Positions 9,717-18,804 of a stretch of DNA of 52,799 nt are shown one piece after another. The DNA is from Arthrobacter nitrophenolicus. Lineage in GTDB: Bacteria > Actinomycetota > Actinomycetes > Actinomycetales > Micrococcaceae. The stretch spans positions 1-52,799 of the forward strand of contig NZ_AOFD01000028.1 in the NCBI RefSeq assembly GCF_000332815.1, given 5' to 3'. Below the pieces are notes generated by a model. It was not told where the DNA came from and made no database searches. It was given only the letters and a program-made list of their open reading frames with translations. The position numbers and the translations under genes were made by a program. Numbering within the stretch: position 1 is the stretch's first letter; every line of letters starts with the position of its first letter.

Positions 9717-10790
9717 CTAGACGGCCGCAGGTTCCCCATCGAGCACCCAGACTAATTTCAGTGGCAGCGCGGCCTTGGTCACGTCCGGCAGCTGCGGATA
9801 TACCTCGAAAAGTTTGTCCAGAACGTCATCGGCGTCCCAGAACGCCATCCTCGTTCGTTGCTGCGAGAATTCTCGTTTGGCAGCCGAGTTGATTCCTCCC
9901 CAAGCCACCAATAGTCCCTGGTCCGCTTGGTTGCTTGAGACGGCTCCTTGAAGCCCGCGGGCGACTTGAGTCTTGACTGGAGTGGGCTCCGATTTGACCT
10001 CCACTACCAGGGTTGGGGAATCGAGCCCGAGCGGGCCGCTGCCGGCTAGGATGTCCACTCCCCCGTCTGGTCCGGCCGGCGACACTGTGCAGATATACCC
10101 CAGTGCAGTAAGGATGTCTGCAACCAATCCCGTGAGCTTGTGACCCGAGAAGTTCTCTACAATGCGGGTGCGGATCGTATCCCGTATAGCCTCTATGGTT
10201 GGAGCCGGTGCGGGGTCTAGCAAGCCGGATTCGTCAAGTTCCCGCTCCTCTGCCCGCTCCGCGGGAGAAGGGACAGGCCGCGCCGGAACACCCAGTAAGC
10301 CTGGATCGCTGCCCTGGTCTTGGACCGCGCGAAGCCTGAACTCAGCATTGTTCCGTGTCGCTTTGAACACCGTCATGGCACCGTTTATCGTGTTCAAAAG
10401 GTCATCCTTGAACACGGACCGTGACATCCGTTCGGGGGTCCAGGTGACCGCGATGTAGTGACGGCGGGACCTGTCAGGTTCACCAGCATCGTAGGCGTAC
10501 CCTGCTGTGCAAGTGCCGATGGCTATTTGTCCGTCGCTTTTGAGGGGCATGACGATCAAGTCCCCTGGCTTTATGCCGTGCCGCAGCGCCCATAGTTGGC
10601 CGGCGAAGTTGGCGCGGGTTCCTGGCTTGGCTTGTGGGTAGGCTTCGTCGACAGCGGCGCGAACATCTTCTCGGGAGTTGCATTCAAGGAGGCTTCCCAC
10701 GCCCGTGAAACTCACTCCCGCGCGACCCTTCGCTAAATTCCAGCTCTCGGCTTCGCCGGCAACCCCCGCCCGAACAATCCACGCTGTCAC
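9717..10790 (-). CDS. Mrr-type restriction endonuclease with N-terminal PUA/EVE-like domain
   Basis: 357 residues from GTG 10790, preferred because GGGGAG lies nine bases upstream; the frame is open to 10871. Residues 1-135 have the pattern LWALRHGIKPGDLIVMP...IAIG, seen in PUA/EVE-like modules that read modified bases. Residues 200-310 are an Mrr_cat domain with catalytic GGVDIL (Asp about 246) and EVK (264-266), then a conserved Gln-containing strand. Such fusions are modification-dependent (type IV) nucleases that cut methylated foreign DNA. It sits upstream of the type I operon on the same strand, 265 bases away, making a small defence island. Substrate not predictable. Confidence 0.82.
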   Translation of the reverse strand: MTAWIVRAGVAGEAESWNLAKGRAGVSFTGVGSLLECNSREDVRAAVDEAYPQAKPGTRANFAGQLWALRHGIKPGDLIVMPLKSDGQIAIGTCTAGYAYDAGEPDRSRRHYIAVTWTPERMSRSVFKDDLLNTINGAMTVFKATRNNAEFRLRAVQDQGSDPGLLGVPARPVPSPAERAEERELDESGLLDPAPAPTIEAIRDTIRTRIVENFSGHKLTGLVADILTALGYICTVSPAGPDGGVDILAGSGPLGLDSPTLVVEVKSEPTPVKTQVARGLQGAVSSNQADQGLLVAWGGINSAAKREFSQQRTRMAFWDADDVLDKLFEVYPQLPDVTKAALPLKLVWVLDGEPAAV

Positions 10791-10904
10791 CTTGCAACTC
10801 CCCTGTTCAGCTTTCGCACCCTTCGTGGCGCCCCCGACTCCCGGTACTGAGTGTATGCGGGCAGGCATCAACCAATTACAAAAGCGGTCGGTTCACGAAG
10901 AGCC

Positions 10905-11426
10905 CTACGGTTCACGACTCAAAGGCATTTGCGAATCATTCACCAGTGTCTGACGTACCCGTTTGTTGAGCGGGTACGCATTCTCTCCATGACCCGTAGA
11001 CACGACCACAACGAGCTTCGTGGCATCAAACCCGCTCTCCCTCGCAGCGCGCTGAACCTCGGCGACAGGAATGAACTGATGTGCAGACTCACCAGGCTCC
11101 AGTGTGGTCGGCAGGGTTGTGGCACCGGGGAGGGGTAGCGGCGTGTACAGGCTGACTCCCTTTGGCATTCTGAGATGCAGAGAAGTGAGGACCGTCTTCC
11201 CCGTGCGACCAACGTTGGTCGCTTTGACACTAATGTGCGGCTGGCCGCTTGCTCCGCCGACGAAGACACCTATACTGCTGGTGACAGTGATGCGGGCGTC
11301 ATCTCTGAATCTCAGCACTAATGTCAAAGCTACTGAGGCGAGCGAAATTACGATCGCAATAATGGGTAGAAGGCCTTGCCACCATGGTTGGCCAACAAGC
11401 TCGACAAGAATAGGATCCATACGCAC
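10905..11426 (-). CDS. Membrane-anchored hypothetical protein
   Basis: 173 residues from GTG 11426 (or ATG 11420). Residues 14-40 form one hydrophobic segment (WWQGLLPIIAIVISLASVAL), so the rest (an all-beta-looking domain of about 120 residues) is probably anchored to the membrane by its N-terminus. No family recognised. It lies 115 bases upstream of the Mrr-type nuclease on the same strand. A short N-terminal helix plus a soluble domain is a common plan for effectors in antiphage systems, but nothing here proves such a role. Confidence 0.6.
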   Translation of the reverse strand: MRMDPILVELVGQPWWQGLLPIIAIVISLASVALTLVLRFRDDARITVTSSIGVFVGGASGQPHISVKATNVGRTGKTVLTSLHLRMPKGVSLYTPLPLPGATTLPTTLEPGESAHQFIPVAEVQRAARESGFDATKLVVVVSTGHGENAYPLNKRVRQTLVNDSQMPLSREP

Positions 11427-11863
11427 CGCGCAAGGATACAGCTGGATGCCTAGGAGTAGCCTCAGCTCATGGTCAACTTCGTCACCCCACGGAACCTCTC
11501 TGACGAGTTAGAGGTCCCGCAATAGAAAATCTGAGATTACCTGCGTCAAACGTATGGCGTCCTTGTGGCGCGAAACGAGGTGCGCTGGCAATTGGACGCG
11601 GACCAAGCCTCTGCCGTCCGGCAGCACTTCCGTGCTGAAGGCGTTTCTCGGGAGAAGGGGCGCGATACCTACTCATGAGCGCGGCATGCAGCCGATTCTT
11701 GTAAGGTAGGAAGCGAGGTTGTTCCCTGAGTGGTGTGCTGGACAGTGCACTGCGAGCCACAGGGGCAGCCTTTTTCTTTCCGACGGGAGTAGGAGAACCG
11801 CAATTTTTTCCTAGGGTTTTCGGTACGGTCGTCATCTCAGACTGGTGAATTTACGCTGGTGAC
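11427..11863. other. Intergenic stretch, nothing supported
   Basis: About 440 bases between divergent genes. The minus strand is open over 11482-11835 but the product is Arg/Pro/Ser-rich with no fold-like pattern and no ribosome-binding site. I see no RNA gene, repeat or terminator here. Confidence 0.4.
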
Positions 11864-12133
11864 ATGACCGAATCTGGAACTGAATCACCGGAGCCCTACT
11901 GGCTGATAAGGATGCGTCAAGCTGCTAAGCAACGCCCCAGGACCCGGTTCGTCAAGGTCCGCTGGCTCGAGTTGCAGTACTTGCTTCGCGAGCGGGATGC
12001 ACTCTGGCTCGCCCCTGGTCCAGCCACGCGCGAACGGCTCCTAAAGCTCCGAACGACCGATGACTATACGTACTTGTCTCTTCAGGAGATAGCCGCTCTG
12101 CAAGCCTCCCAGGACGAAGAGCACAGGGCGTAG
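11864..12133 (+). CDS. Hypothetical 89-residue protein
   Basis: ATG at 11864, single gene between the defence block and the resolvase. The product is charged, with a predicted helical middle (VKVRWLELQYLLRERDAL) and a C-terminal helix ending in QDEEHRA. The pattern around residues 20-55 looks like a small phage or plasmid protein, but I recognise no family. No signal peptide or membrane segment. Confidence 0.5.
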   Translation: MTESGTESPEPYWLIRMRQAAKQRPRTRFVKVRWLELQYLLRERDALWLAPGPATRERLLKLRTTDDYTYLSLQEIAALQASQDEEHRA

Positions 12134-12319
12134 CGTTCCTGTTGCCGCTGATCCGTCAGCTGAGCCTTCATGGGCATCTCGTTTCCGTAGAACCGAGACA
12201 CTCCACCGAACGCCTGCGACCTTCGGCGATAAATGGCGGCAATTTCACGGCGCTAGCTGTCGCTGGTGCCGGCTGCGTAACTTTGGTCTCCCAGAATCTG
12301 TCCCCACACCAGGGGTGCA

Positions 12320-12910
12320 TTACGCCGCTGCGGGTGGGACTTCTGGCACATCGTTCTTGCTAAGAGCCCGAGTCAGTGATGAAACGCTGATGCTAAGTCG
12401 CTCAGCCGTTTCCTTCAAAGTTTTTCCTTCGTTGCGTAGCTGCCGGGCCGTTTCCAGTTTCCCTGGCGTCATTGACCGCGGCCGGCCGCCGAGCCGGCCC
12501 CGCGCCTTAGCCGCAGCCAGCCCGGCCTTAGTTCTTTCGGACAGCCGGGATCGCTCGTATTCCGCGAGGGAGGCGAACATATCAAAGATGAGTTTGCCGT
12601 GGGCGCTAGTTGTATCCAGCCACGGTTCAGCCAGAGAACGGAAGCCTATCCCCCGCTGGCCCAGCACTGTGACGATGTCCGCAAGGTCGGAGGTGCTGCG
12701 GCCTAACCTCGTCAGGTCCGCAACTAACAGCACGTTGCCCGGCTGCAAATAATCCAAGCAGTCCTTCCACCGCGCCCTTGCCTGGGTAGCGCCGGATGCA
12801 TACTCCTGAAAGACGCGAACTGCTCCGGCCGCTACTAACGCGTCCACCTGTGAATCGAGCGATTGACCACGAGTACTGACCCTCGCATAGCCGACTATGT
12901 TCCTGGACAT
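12320..12910 (-). CDS. Serine recombinase (resolvase/invertase family)
   Basis: 196 residues, complete. N-terminal catalytic domain with GYARVSTRGQSLDSQ (nucleophile Ser12), then DLTRLGRS and the conserved GKLIFDMFASLAEYERSRLSERTKAG region of the E helix, and a C-terminal helix-turn-helix (about 150-190). This is the small resolvase type (Tn3 TnpR, Pin, ParA-resolvase). On a plasmid it can resolve multimers or serve a transposon. No transposase is adjacent, and it sits beside parA, so multimer resolution is a reasonable guess. The res site would be expected in 12911-13150. Confidence 0.9.
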   Translation of the reverse strand: MSRNIVGYARVSTRGQSLDSQVDALVAAGAVRVFQEYASGATQARARWKDCLDYLQPGNVLLVADLTRLGRSTSDLADIVTVLGQRGIGFRSLAEPWLDTTSAHGKLIFDMFASLAEYERSRLSERTKAGLAAAKARGRLGGRPRSMTPGKLETARQLRNEGKTLKETAERLSISVSSLTRALSKNDVPEVPPAAA

Positions 12911-13153
12911 GTCAAAAACCCTCCCATCGCCCTTTTGACCGGTTTTCTTTTCGGCAACCAGTTTTGACTAAGACTAGAAGTGCTTTTTCGACTTTTTTTG
13001 GAGGCTTGCCGGATGCGGGTCAGAAACGGTCGTTATTGACCGACACTCGAGAGTGCTGGTAGTCGTACACGTATGCAGCTCTCCACCCACCCCTCGTTTC
13101 CAGGCCGACTTCAGCGCGCTTGACTCCTTGCCCTCTCTTGAACAGCGAAGGCT

Positions 13154-13179
13154 AATAATTACGTCCGGACATAATTATT
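13154..13179. repeat. Near-perfect 26-base palindrome with T-run
   Basis: AATAATTA (13154-13161) pairs with TAATTATT (13172-13179) around a central GTCCGGAC; only one pair mismatches. A run of T follows on the + strand. It overlaps the stop codon of the partition gene read on the minus strand. It may be a terminator between convergent transcripts or a DNA-binding site. Its TACGTC half resembles the elements upstream of parA. Confidence 0.5.
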
Positions 13180-13501
13180 TTTTAAGGCGATCCCTGACGG
13201 CTTCATCTAGGAAGTCGATAATCGAAAGTCCGTGCTCAGCCACATAGTCATCCATCTCGTCTCGGAGTTCGATTTCTATCTTTGAGGAGAAGGGTTCCAT
13301 CCGGCGTTTGCTCCGAGGGCGGCCCGGTCCGGGACGCCTGTTCGAGGATGACCGAGGAGCATCTTCCGACGGTTCAGGTGCCCGGGCACGCAAAGGTTCT
13401 GTAGCCTGCGCTTGTTTGCTGTCGCTTCGGGAGGTCAGAACATCGACTACGTCCGCAGCGGGTGCCTTGCGGATTGCTGATTTTCTCTCTACTGGCATCA
13501 A
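13175..13501 (-). CDS. Ribbon-helix-helix partition partner of ParA (ParB/ParR-like)
   Basis: 108 residues. The first 65 are basic, Pro/Ser-rich and probably disordered; the last 45 look like a ribbon-helix-helix: a short strand (KIEIELRD), helix (EMDDYVAEHG) and second helix (IIDFLDEAVRDRL). It overlaps the parA stop by four bases (ATGA), the standard arrangement of type Ib plasmid partition systems, where the small protein binds the centromere and stimulates the ATPase. The flexible N-terminus would contact ParA. The likely binding sites are the repeats at 14332-14452. Confidence 0.75.
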   Translation of the reverse strand: MMPVERKSAIRKAPAADVVDVLTSRSDSKQAQATEPLRARAPEPSEDAPRSSSNRRPGPGRPRSKRRMEPFSSKIEIELRDEMDDYVAEHGLSIIDFLDEAVRDRLKK

Positions 13502-14268
13502 TTCACTCCATCGATAAAGCGAGCGTGCTCGACGAACTTTTCGGTCATGATTACAGCTCCCCTGCTGTTGAGCTTTGTAAGAGGCGCTCTCGAGCTGACC
13601 GAGTCCTGCATGGCAGTCCTGAGTGGAAGGTGAGGGCTCCTTACGTCCTGACCATAGGCGGCCTCCAATTCGCCGATTTGGAAGGCATGCTCTCCGGTGA
13701 GGGGCGAACTGGTCTTGTTGATGATGATTCCCAGGAACTCAAGTGCCGGATTCAGGTGCGGTAGCGACTGCACTTTCTTCACTGTCTCCAAGAATTCGGT
13801 GACTCCTTTGACGGAGAAGGCCGCAGGCTCGGTTATAGCCAGGACTCGATCAGCCCAAATAAGGCCATTAAGCGTCAGACGACCCAACGCGGGAGGAAGA
13901 TCCAAAAGAATGTGATCGTATGCCGCCAATTCCTCGGCGCCCCATGCGGCGGTCTTCAACCGCAGCTCAGGAGTCATGAGGCTTTCCGATTCCAGCCGCG
14001 CAAGCGATTCTGAGCTGGGGATGAGATCAATGCCAGGCCAGGAGGTCTCTGTGATGGCCTGACCCAAAGTGCCGGCATCTCCCCCATGTAGCACGTCGAA
14101 GATGTCGAACTCGCCTGAGCCTTCAAGCGCTTCGGTGACGTTAGCTTGAGGGTCCAGGTCAATTACTAGCACCTTTTTGCCAATCAACTTGAGACCAGTG
14201 GCAAGACCCAGTGTCACAGAGGTCTTACCGACTCCGCCCTTTCGGTTCCCTATCGCAGTTACTTTCAC
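13498..14268 (-). CDS. parA: ParA partition ATPase
   Basis: 256 residues. Deviant Walker A GNRKGGVGKTS (7-17), Walker A' VIDLDPQAN, and Walker B HILLDLPPA are all present. The absence of an N-terminal helix-turn-helix makes this the small (type Ib) form, which moves plasmid copies along the nucleoid by ATP-dependent DNA binding. Autoregulation in this type comes from the small partner, not ParA. The partner follows in an ATGA overlap. The upstream region holds direct repeats with palindromic cores, suitable as the centromere and operator. Confidence 0.92.
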   Translation of the reverse strand: MKVTAIGNRKGGVGKTSVTLGLATGLKLIGKKVLVIDLDPQANVTEALEGSGEFDIFDVLHGGDAGTLGQAITETSWPGIDLIPSSESLARLESESLMTPELRLKTAAWGAEELAAYDHILLDLPPALGRLTLNGLIWADRVLAITEPAAFSVKGVTEFLETVKKVQSLPHLNPALEFLGIIINKTSSPLTGEHAFQIGELEAAYGQDVRSPHLPLRTAMQDSVSSRAPLTKLNSRGAVIMTEKFVEHARFIDGVN

Positions 14269-14331
14269 AAGTCACCTCAGTCGTAATTAATAAATCTGCC
14301 TGTCTGCCCATCTATCAATCCGTCAATCAAT

Positions 14332-14363
14332 CTATCTTTACGTCATGACGTATTTATCTCGGC
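14332..14363 (+). repeat. 32-base direct repeat, copy 1
   Basis: Identical to 14421-14452, 89 bases away. The core TACGTCATGACGTA (14339-14352) is a perfect palindrome, flanked by CTATCTT and TTTATCTCGGC. It lies 64 bases upstream of the parA start and is a good candidate for binding by the ribbon-helix-helix protein. Confidence 0.8.
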
Positions 14364-14420
14364 CCGACCACGTGTGCACCGCGAGTCGAAGCAGGGGCAT
14401 CTGTCTATCAATCTATCCGT

Positions 14421-14452
14421 CTATCTTTACGTCATGACGTATTTATCTCGGC
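14421..14452 (+). repeat. 32-base direct repeat, copy 2
   Basis: Second copy of the 14332-14363 repeat, with palindromic core at 14428-14441. The preceding TCTATCAATC (14404-14413) also recurs before copy 1 (14311-14320), so the true repeat unit is longer and degenerate. Confidence 0.8.
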
Positions 14453-14874
14453 GCGTCGCCCTTGGAAAATGAGGCTACGGAAGGGGGAGCTTTCCCCGAC
14501 CTCCAGCGCTGCCGGGGGAAGCGACGGGGAACTATCCCTACGTCACGTAGGGCCTAGGGCTCGCAAACGCAAAGTCCGGGGGAGTGCCAGGCTTTCAGGC
14601 ATCGCATGAAGTCGGACAAACGTGTTTTAGTGACGAGTGCTGTCAGGACCGATAAATACGTCTGGATTTATTCCATGTGCCACTAACAAAAAAAGGCCCA
14701 GTACTCTGAGACGGCGAAACACAAGGGCAATTACGGGACTAAGCCCGCACTGGAGCGGGGGATCGCCTCAGGAGTTGTGCGCCCTTTCAGCCCCGGCGTT
14801 TTCGGATTCAAATGTCCGAGTGCACATCACCGTACGGAGAAGATCCGTCATGCAGCCCTAGGAGAGCGGCGCAA

Positions 14875-14898
14875 GAATAAATACGTCAAGATTTATTC
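14875..14898. repeat. Inverted repeat with 8-base arms
   Basis: GAATAAAT (14875-14882) and ATTTATTC (14891-14898) flank ACGTCAAG. A second version, ATAAAT-ACGTCTGG-ATTTAT, lies at 14652-14671. Both share ATAAATACGTC with the reverse strand of the parA-proximal direct repeats. Confidence 0.65.
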
Positions 14899-15052
14899 TC
14901 CGCATGCTCCTTTGCTTGACCGAGGGCAGTACAAGCTAAGGAAGCCCTGGGCCAATATTCATAAGGCCGAATCGAAGTCCGAAGCAGTCAATATTGTTCC
15001 CGTTCGACATCGTAGAGATCCGCCTCCACTCCCTTCCCTGTCATGTTTCCCC

Positions 15053-16896
15053 TCAAGCTGCATACCAGATTGCCGCATCGTCGGGTGGTAGCCAGTACTC
15101 GTCCCGTTCTGGGTCAAATAGGTCGGCCTTTTGTACCTGGGTGGTAAAAAACCGGTCTAGGTAGGCGTGCCAAGCAGCGCGTTCATGTCGGTTACGGCTG
15201 ATCTGTTCAAGGTAGTCATCCATGACACCTAGTCGTGCCGCGAGCATGCGCAGGTTGACTGTGGTCGTCTTCCATGTGCCTCCTTGGCGTTGGATCATAC
15301 CCAGGGCTTGCATCTCTGCCAGCGCTGCCGAGCATGCATTCCGGCTGACACCAGTAGCCCGCACGAGGTCCGCTGTGGTGGGAGCGTCCCGACCACGTTC
15401 AATAGCTTCATACACCAGCGCTGTGGCGTCGCCAAGCGCCCGGAAGACAGGACGGATGGCATGGATTTTTCCTTTTCGCCAGGATAATTCCCGAGCCAGT
15501 TGTTGATACTGCTCAGGGAGTTGGATGAGGTAAACGTCGGCGGTTTTGTGGCGTGCGTCCGCAACTTTGGTCAGGATGCCATCGGAGGCAGCAACCAAAA
15601 CGGGCAGGAGCCGGGCGATCGTGACGTGGTGTTTTCCCATCGCGGCAGCAAGGGTTCGGCAACCAACATCGAGAACGTCAGTTTCCTTGGCTCTCATGTA
15701 GCCCAGTAGCCCACGAATCAGCAAACGAAGACTAAGGCCCTGCCGGCCTCTGGCACGCAGTCTGTGGTCGACGACTGCGTAGAGAATATTTTCCAGGTCA
15801 TTCACGAGCTGGTGCACACCAGCGCTACTGAGTTTCCCCGCCCCCCCTGTGGTTAAAGTCGGGCTTGTGTTGTTAATAGGGGCAGTCTTTTTCCTCTGTC
15901 TATGGGGGTCTCGTTTCTGCAGAACTTGGGTGGAGGTGAAGGACTGGGCTTTGGCCCACTCATAGGGCAGGAGTCGTGCCTGGCGTTGAGGGGTTCCATA
16001 GAGCGCTGCCAGCCCGGGGAACTGGCCGGTGAGTTCGTTCTCGACGTGTTGTAGGGACCAACCACAGGCGCTGAAGTGATTCAATACAGCCATCCGAGCT
16101 TCGGATGGACTCTTGTACCTAGCCGTGTCATACAGGCCAGTACGCGCCACCCTGCGCAGCGGAGACTCACTGGCCATGGTCAGTGAGAGCTGCGGCAAGA
16201 AACCATTTCGCTGTGCGGCCACACTCCTGGCAGCCCTAGCTTTGAGTGCACGCTTACGGGTTAGTTCCGGAGCCAAAGCGGCCCGAAGCTCCACCAGCGC
16301 AGAGGCTGGGTTGCGGCGGCGCAGGATGTCGTAGGCTGGGAGAGTGGAGTGACGAGGGTTTGATGGCCTCCGGCCTTGTGCACCGAACCAGGGACACGGA
16401 TACATCCGTCCGTGATGTTCTGGTGAGGACTCGGGTCCAGGCTCGTCGCTGTCAGCGCCAGCGCTTCCACCAGCTCCCTGGCTTCGGCTGCGTCCATACG
16501 ATCCCGCAGCGGGATGTAAACGTGCCGGCCACCACTGGGGGAGAAGTCCTCAACAAAAAGCACCCCGCATGCCGACAACAACCGGCCCACCCGGGCAGCG
16601 TCCGCATCAACCACACCCTTGAGGGCCTTGGACGTGTCAAAATCCAAGCACAGCGTGGCAACACAGCCATCCGGCCCATGCACCATCACCGCCGCAGGAC
16701 GCTCCGGAAGCGACCGCGTGATTTTCGGCGTGGCCCGCGGCCGCGGGTACTGGAATCGCGAACCAACCCACCGACCCAATCGGTATGAAGGTGCGCCAGC
16801 AATCATTGGAGCAAGGCTCCATGCCTCTTCTGGCTTCACATACGGCGCGACACCCATAAGGGCATGCGTTGACGCCGATACCGGTTCCGGTACCAT
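15053..16896 (-). pseudogene. Plasmid replication protein with primase-polymerase (AEP) domain, one-base frameshift as written
   Basis: About 614 residues in two frames. From ATG 16896 the N-terminal 190 residues carry an archaeo-eukaryotic-primase-type fold: catalytic LDFDTSK (DFD near 85-87), SGGRHVYIPL (near 121) and CIRVPGS. The rest, read from the next frame, is helical and ends in a winged helix (TADLVRATGVSRNACSAALA). One missing base near 16341-16348 joins ...QTLVTPL to PAYDILRRR.... This architecture fits Rep proteins of actinobacterial plasmids, which prime and initiate at the origin. It lies next to the repeat-rich region and parA, supporting its role. An upstream TTG start (16956) is possible. 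Confidence 0.8.
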
Positions 16897-17007
16897 GGTG
16901 TGCAGTAGTTCCTTTCGAGGTAACACAAATGGCACCCACAGCGTGGGTGTTGTCAAAAGTTCAGATCGTGTCCCGCCAAGAACTGGATCTGGACTTAATG
17001 CTTCCGA

Positions 17008-17032
17008 GAAGGCCCGCCTAGTGCGGGCCTTC
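17008..17032. terminator. Hairpin, probable terminator
   Basis: GAAGGCCCGC (17008-17017) and GCGGGCCTTC (17023-17032) form a perfect 10-base stem with loop CTAGT, followed on the + strand by CTCTTTTA. It lies just beyond the minus-strand stop at 17038 and before the Rep gene, so it may separate the two transcripts. Confidence 0.65.
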
Positions 17033-17037
17033 CTCTT

Positions 17038-17267
17038 TTAAGAGGCGATACGGCCGATAGGCAGTTCCTCCTGGCCGCTAACGAATGTCATGTCGATAGC
17101 GGCGAGCTTTTCAGCAACGGCATGTGCGATGAACTCACTAGCCGACTGCCTTGGTGATCTGCAACAGCGAACAACTTTTCTGCGTCTGCAACGGGGAGCC
17201 GGGTAGTCAGAACATGACGGTCCCCTTTAGAAGGGCGTCCTCCGCGTGCGCGTTTCTGAATTGCCAT
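17038..17267 (-). pseudogene. Small plasmid ribbon-helix-helix-like protein, one-base frameshift as written
   Basis: From ATG 17267 (preceded by GAGGGG) the peptide starts MAIQKRARGGRPSKGDRHV and continues through a strand-helix; near 17147-17152 one base is missing, after which the other frame gives SASEFIAHAVAEKLAAIDM and a stop at 17038. Whole length is 76 residues. The basic N-terminus followed by a strand and two helices fits a small DNA-binding copy-control or mobilisation accessory protein. It lies between Rep and the MinD-like gene. The intact second frame argues for a sequencing slip. Confidence 0.65.
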
Positions 17268-17335
17268 GCCCCTCACGTTAGTTTCTGAAACGCTGGGGAC
17301 CGGACATAAAGTACGGCGTGTCGGCTTCATCTCTT

Positions 17336-18798
17336 TTAGAAGCCTTTTGCGACGGCGGCGGCTGCGGCGAGCCAGGCTCGTTGGGTGGCTGGCTGGAGTG
17401 CGTCGTAGCGGATGGGACCATTCACCAGGGCGGGATCGTAGGGGATGCGGACAACGGCTCGTACATGGGGGGCGAAGCGTCAGCGATCCGTCGGGCCTCG
17501 TCCTTGGCGCGTTTGAGCGCGTCGCCGCTCATGCTGCGCTTGGCGTCGGTGGATTCTGACACGATGACGACGGCGTTGCGGGCCAGTTCGGCGTCGTGGC
17601 CGCCGCGGGATTCGAGGGTTTGGAGGGTCAGACGCGCGGCTTCGGCGCGGTCTTCGATGGCTGTCACGGGGACCACGAGCTGGTTGGTGTGATGGATCAT
17701 TCGCCGCCAGTTGGCCGCCCGGGCCGTGTTTCCGGAGTCCATGACGATTAGACGGTAGTAGCGGGTGAGTACCTGGTGGGCGATGTCCACCTCCTCTGCG
17801 GTAACTTCGTGGTCGCCCTCCTCGTTTTCGTCCGAGCGCAGGACGTCGAACTTGTCTGAGGTCTGGTGGTGGACGAACTGGGCGATCTCGGCTGCTTGGG
17901 CGCTGGGGGATAGCAGGGCATGGGATGAGTCGATGAGGTCCAGGACGCTGTTGTTGTGGCCGCCCTTTTCGGTGCGCCAGCCGAGGGTGCCCTGGGATTC
18001 GTTGTTGTCCCAGGCGACGGTCGCCGCGCCGCTGTAGCGGGCCAGGATCGCGCTGAGCATGACGACGGTGGGGGTCTTGTTCGCTCCGCCCTTGCGGTTG
18101 ACGACAGCTACGGTGCGGGGGCCGGGCCAGTGCTGGCTCACTGTGCGGATGTCCTCGCGTTCGGCCAGTTCCTCGGCTGATGGGTCCATGCGGAAGCCCA
18201 GGCGGCTGAGAACGCCGCGCCAGCCGCGCGTGGCCGGCTGGAGCACAGGCGCGCTGATGAGGAATGAGGTGTCTTTGAGGCTGCGCCGTGTGGCAGGCTC
18301 AGCTGCGGCTGCTGTGCTGGCCCGTGCGGGTCCTTGGGCGGACGCGTGTGTAACAGCTGCCCCGAAGGTCACCGGCGCAGCGTCGGCAGGGCGTGCCGGA
18401 ACTTCTTCGGCCGGAGAGGCATCCGGCACCGAACCTGGCGTAGGAGCAGGCGCGGCCGTAGTCGTGGCCTTGGCTATTTCGGGCGAAGAGGCCACCGGAA
18501 CGGGCAAGGTGTCCTGCTCCCGCTTCGGGGTGGGCTTGATCGGAGCGGCCTCGCTGACAACACCTTCGGGGGAGACGATAATGAGGCCCTGCCCGTCCGG
18601 ATCAGTGGTGCTGACGCGGACGGGTCGGCCGAGCTGAGCAGCGGTTTCAGAGATGAGGCGTAGCGCCTCGCCCAGGACAGCGGCTTCGTCGGCGGCCTCG
18701 ATCGCGTGGGAGGTTCCGTTGATGGTGACTTCGCCGGTTCCGTTGGTCCGCAGAACGGCGTTGATCTTGGGGAAGTCGAGTGCTTGAGTTTCCATCAT
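17336..18798 (-). pseudogene. MinD/ParA-like ATPase of the conjugation block, one-base frameshift as written
   Basis: About 487 residues from ATG 18798. Residues 1-180 are a small domain followed by an Ala/Pro/Thr-rich, disordered linker; residues 220 onward are a P-loop ATPase of the MinD/EspI type with a variant Walker A RKGGANKTP in place of KGGVGKT. Near 17466-17476 one base is missing; restored, the C-terminus reads APHVRAVVRIPYDPA and ends at 17336. Proteins of this plan accompany actinobacterial secretion and conjugation genes. It starts the minus-strand group that also holds the lipoprotein and CHAP genes. Confidence 0.75.
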
Positions 18799-18804
18799 CT
18801 GTCC

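Larger units (their letters stand above)
14269..15052. other. Candidate centromere / replication origin region
   Basis: A gene-free 784 bases between parA and the replication gene. It holds AT-rich ATCA/ATCT strings (14311-14340, 14404-14425), two long direct repeats with palindromic cores, the palindrome CCCTACGTCACGTAGGG (14536-14552), and two hairpins with ATAAAT arms (14652-14671, 14875-14898). The 11-mer GACGTATTTAT occurs four times: 14347-14357 and 14436-14446 direct, 14652-14662 and 14877-14887 inverted. This is the pattern of a partition site plus Rep-binding sites. Short open frames here have no ribosome-binding sites. Confidence 0.7.

Noticed and set aside
11482..11835. 117-codon minus-strand frame in the gap before 11864
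   Set aside because: No ribosome-binding site, composition of low-complexity Arg/Pro/Ser type, and no recognisable motif.
14301..14460. CRISPR array
   Set aside because: Only two copies of the 32-base repeat, 89 bases apart, with palindromic cores and related short strings between; no cas genes. A partition or replication site fits better.
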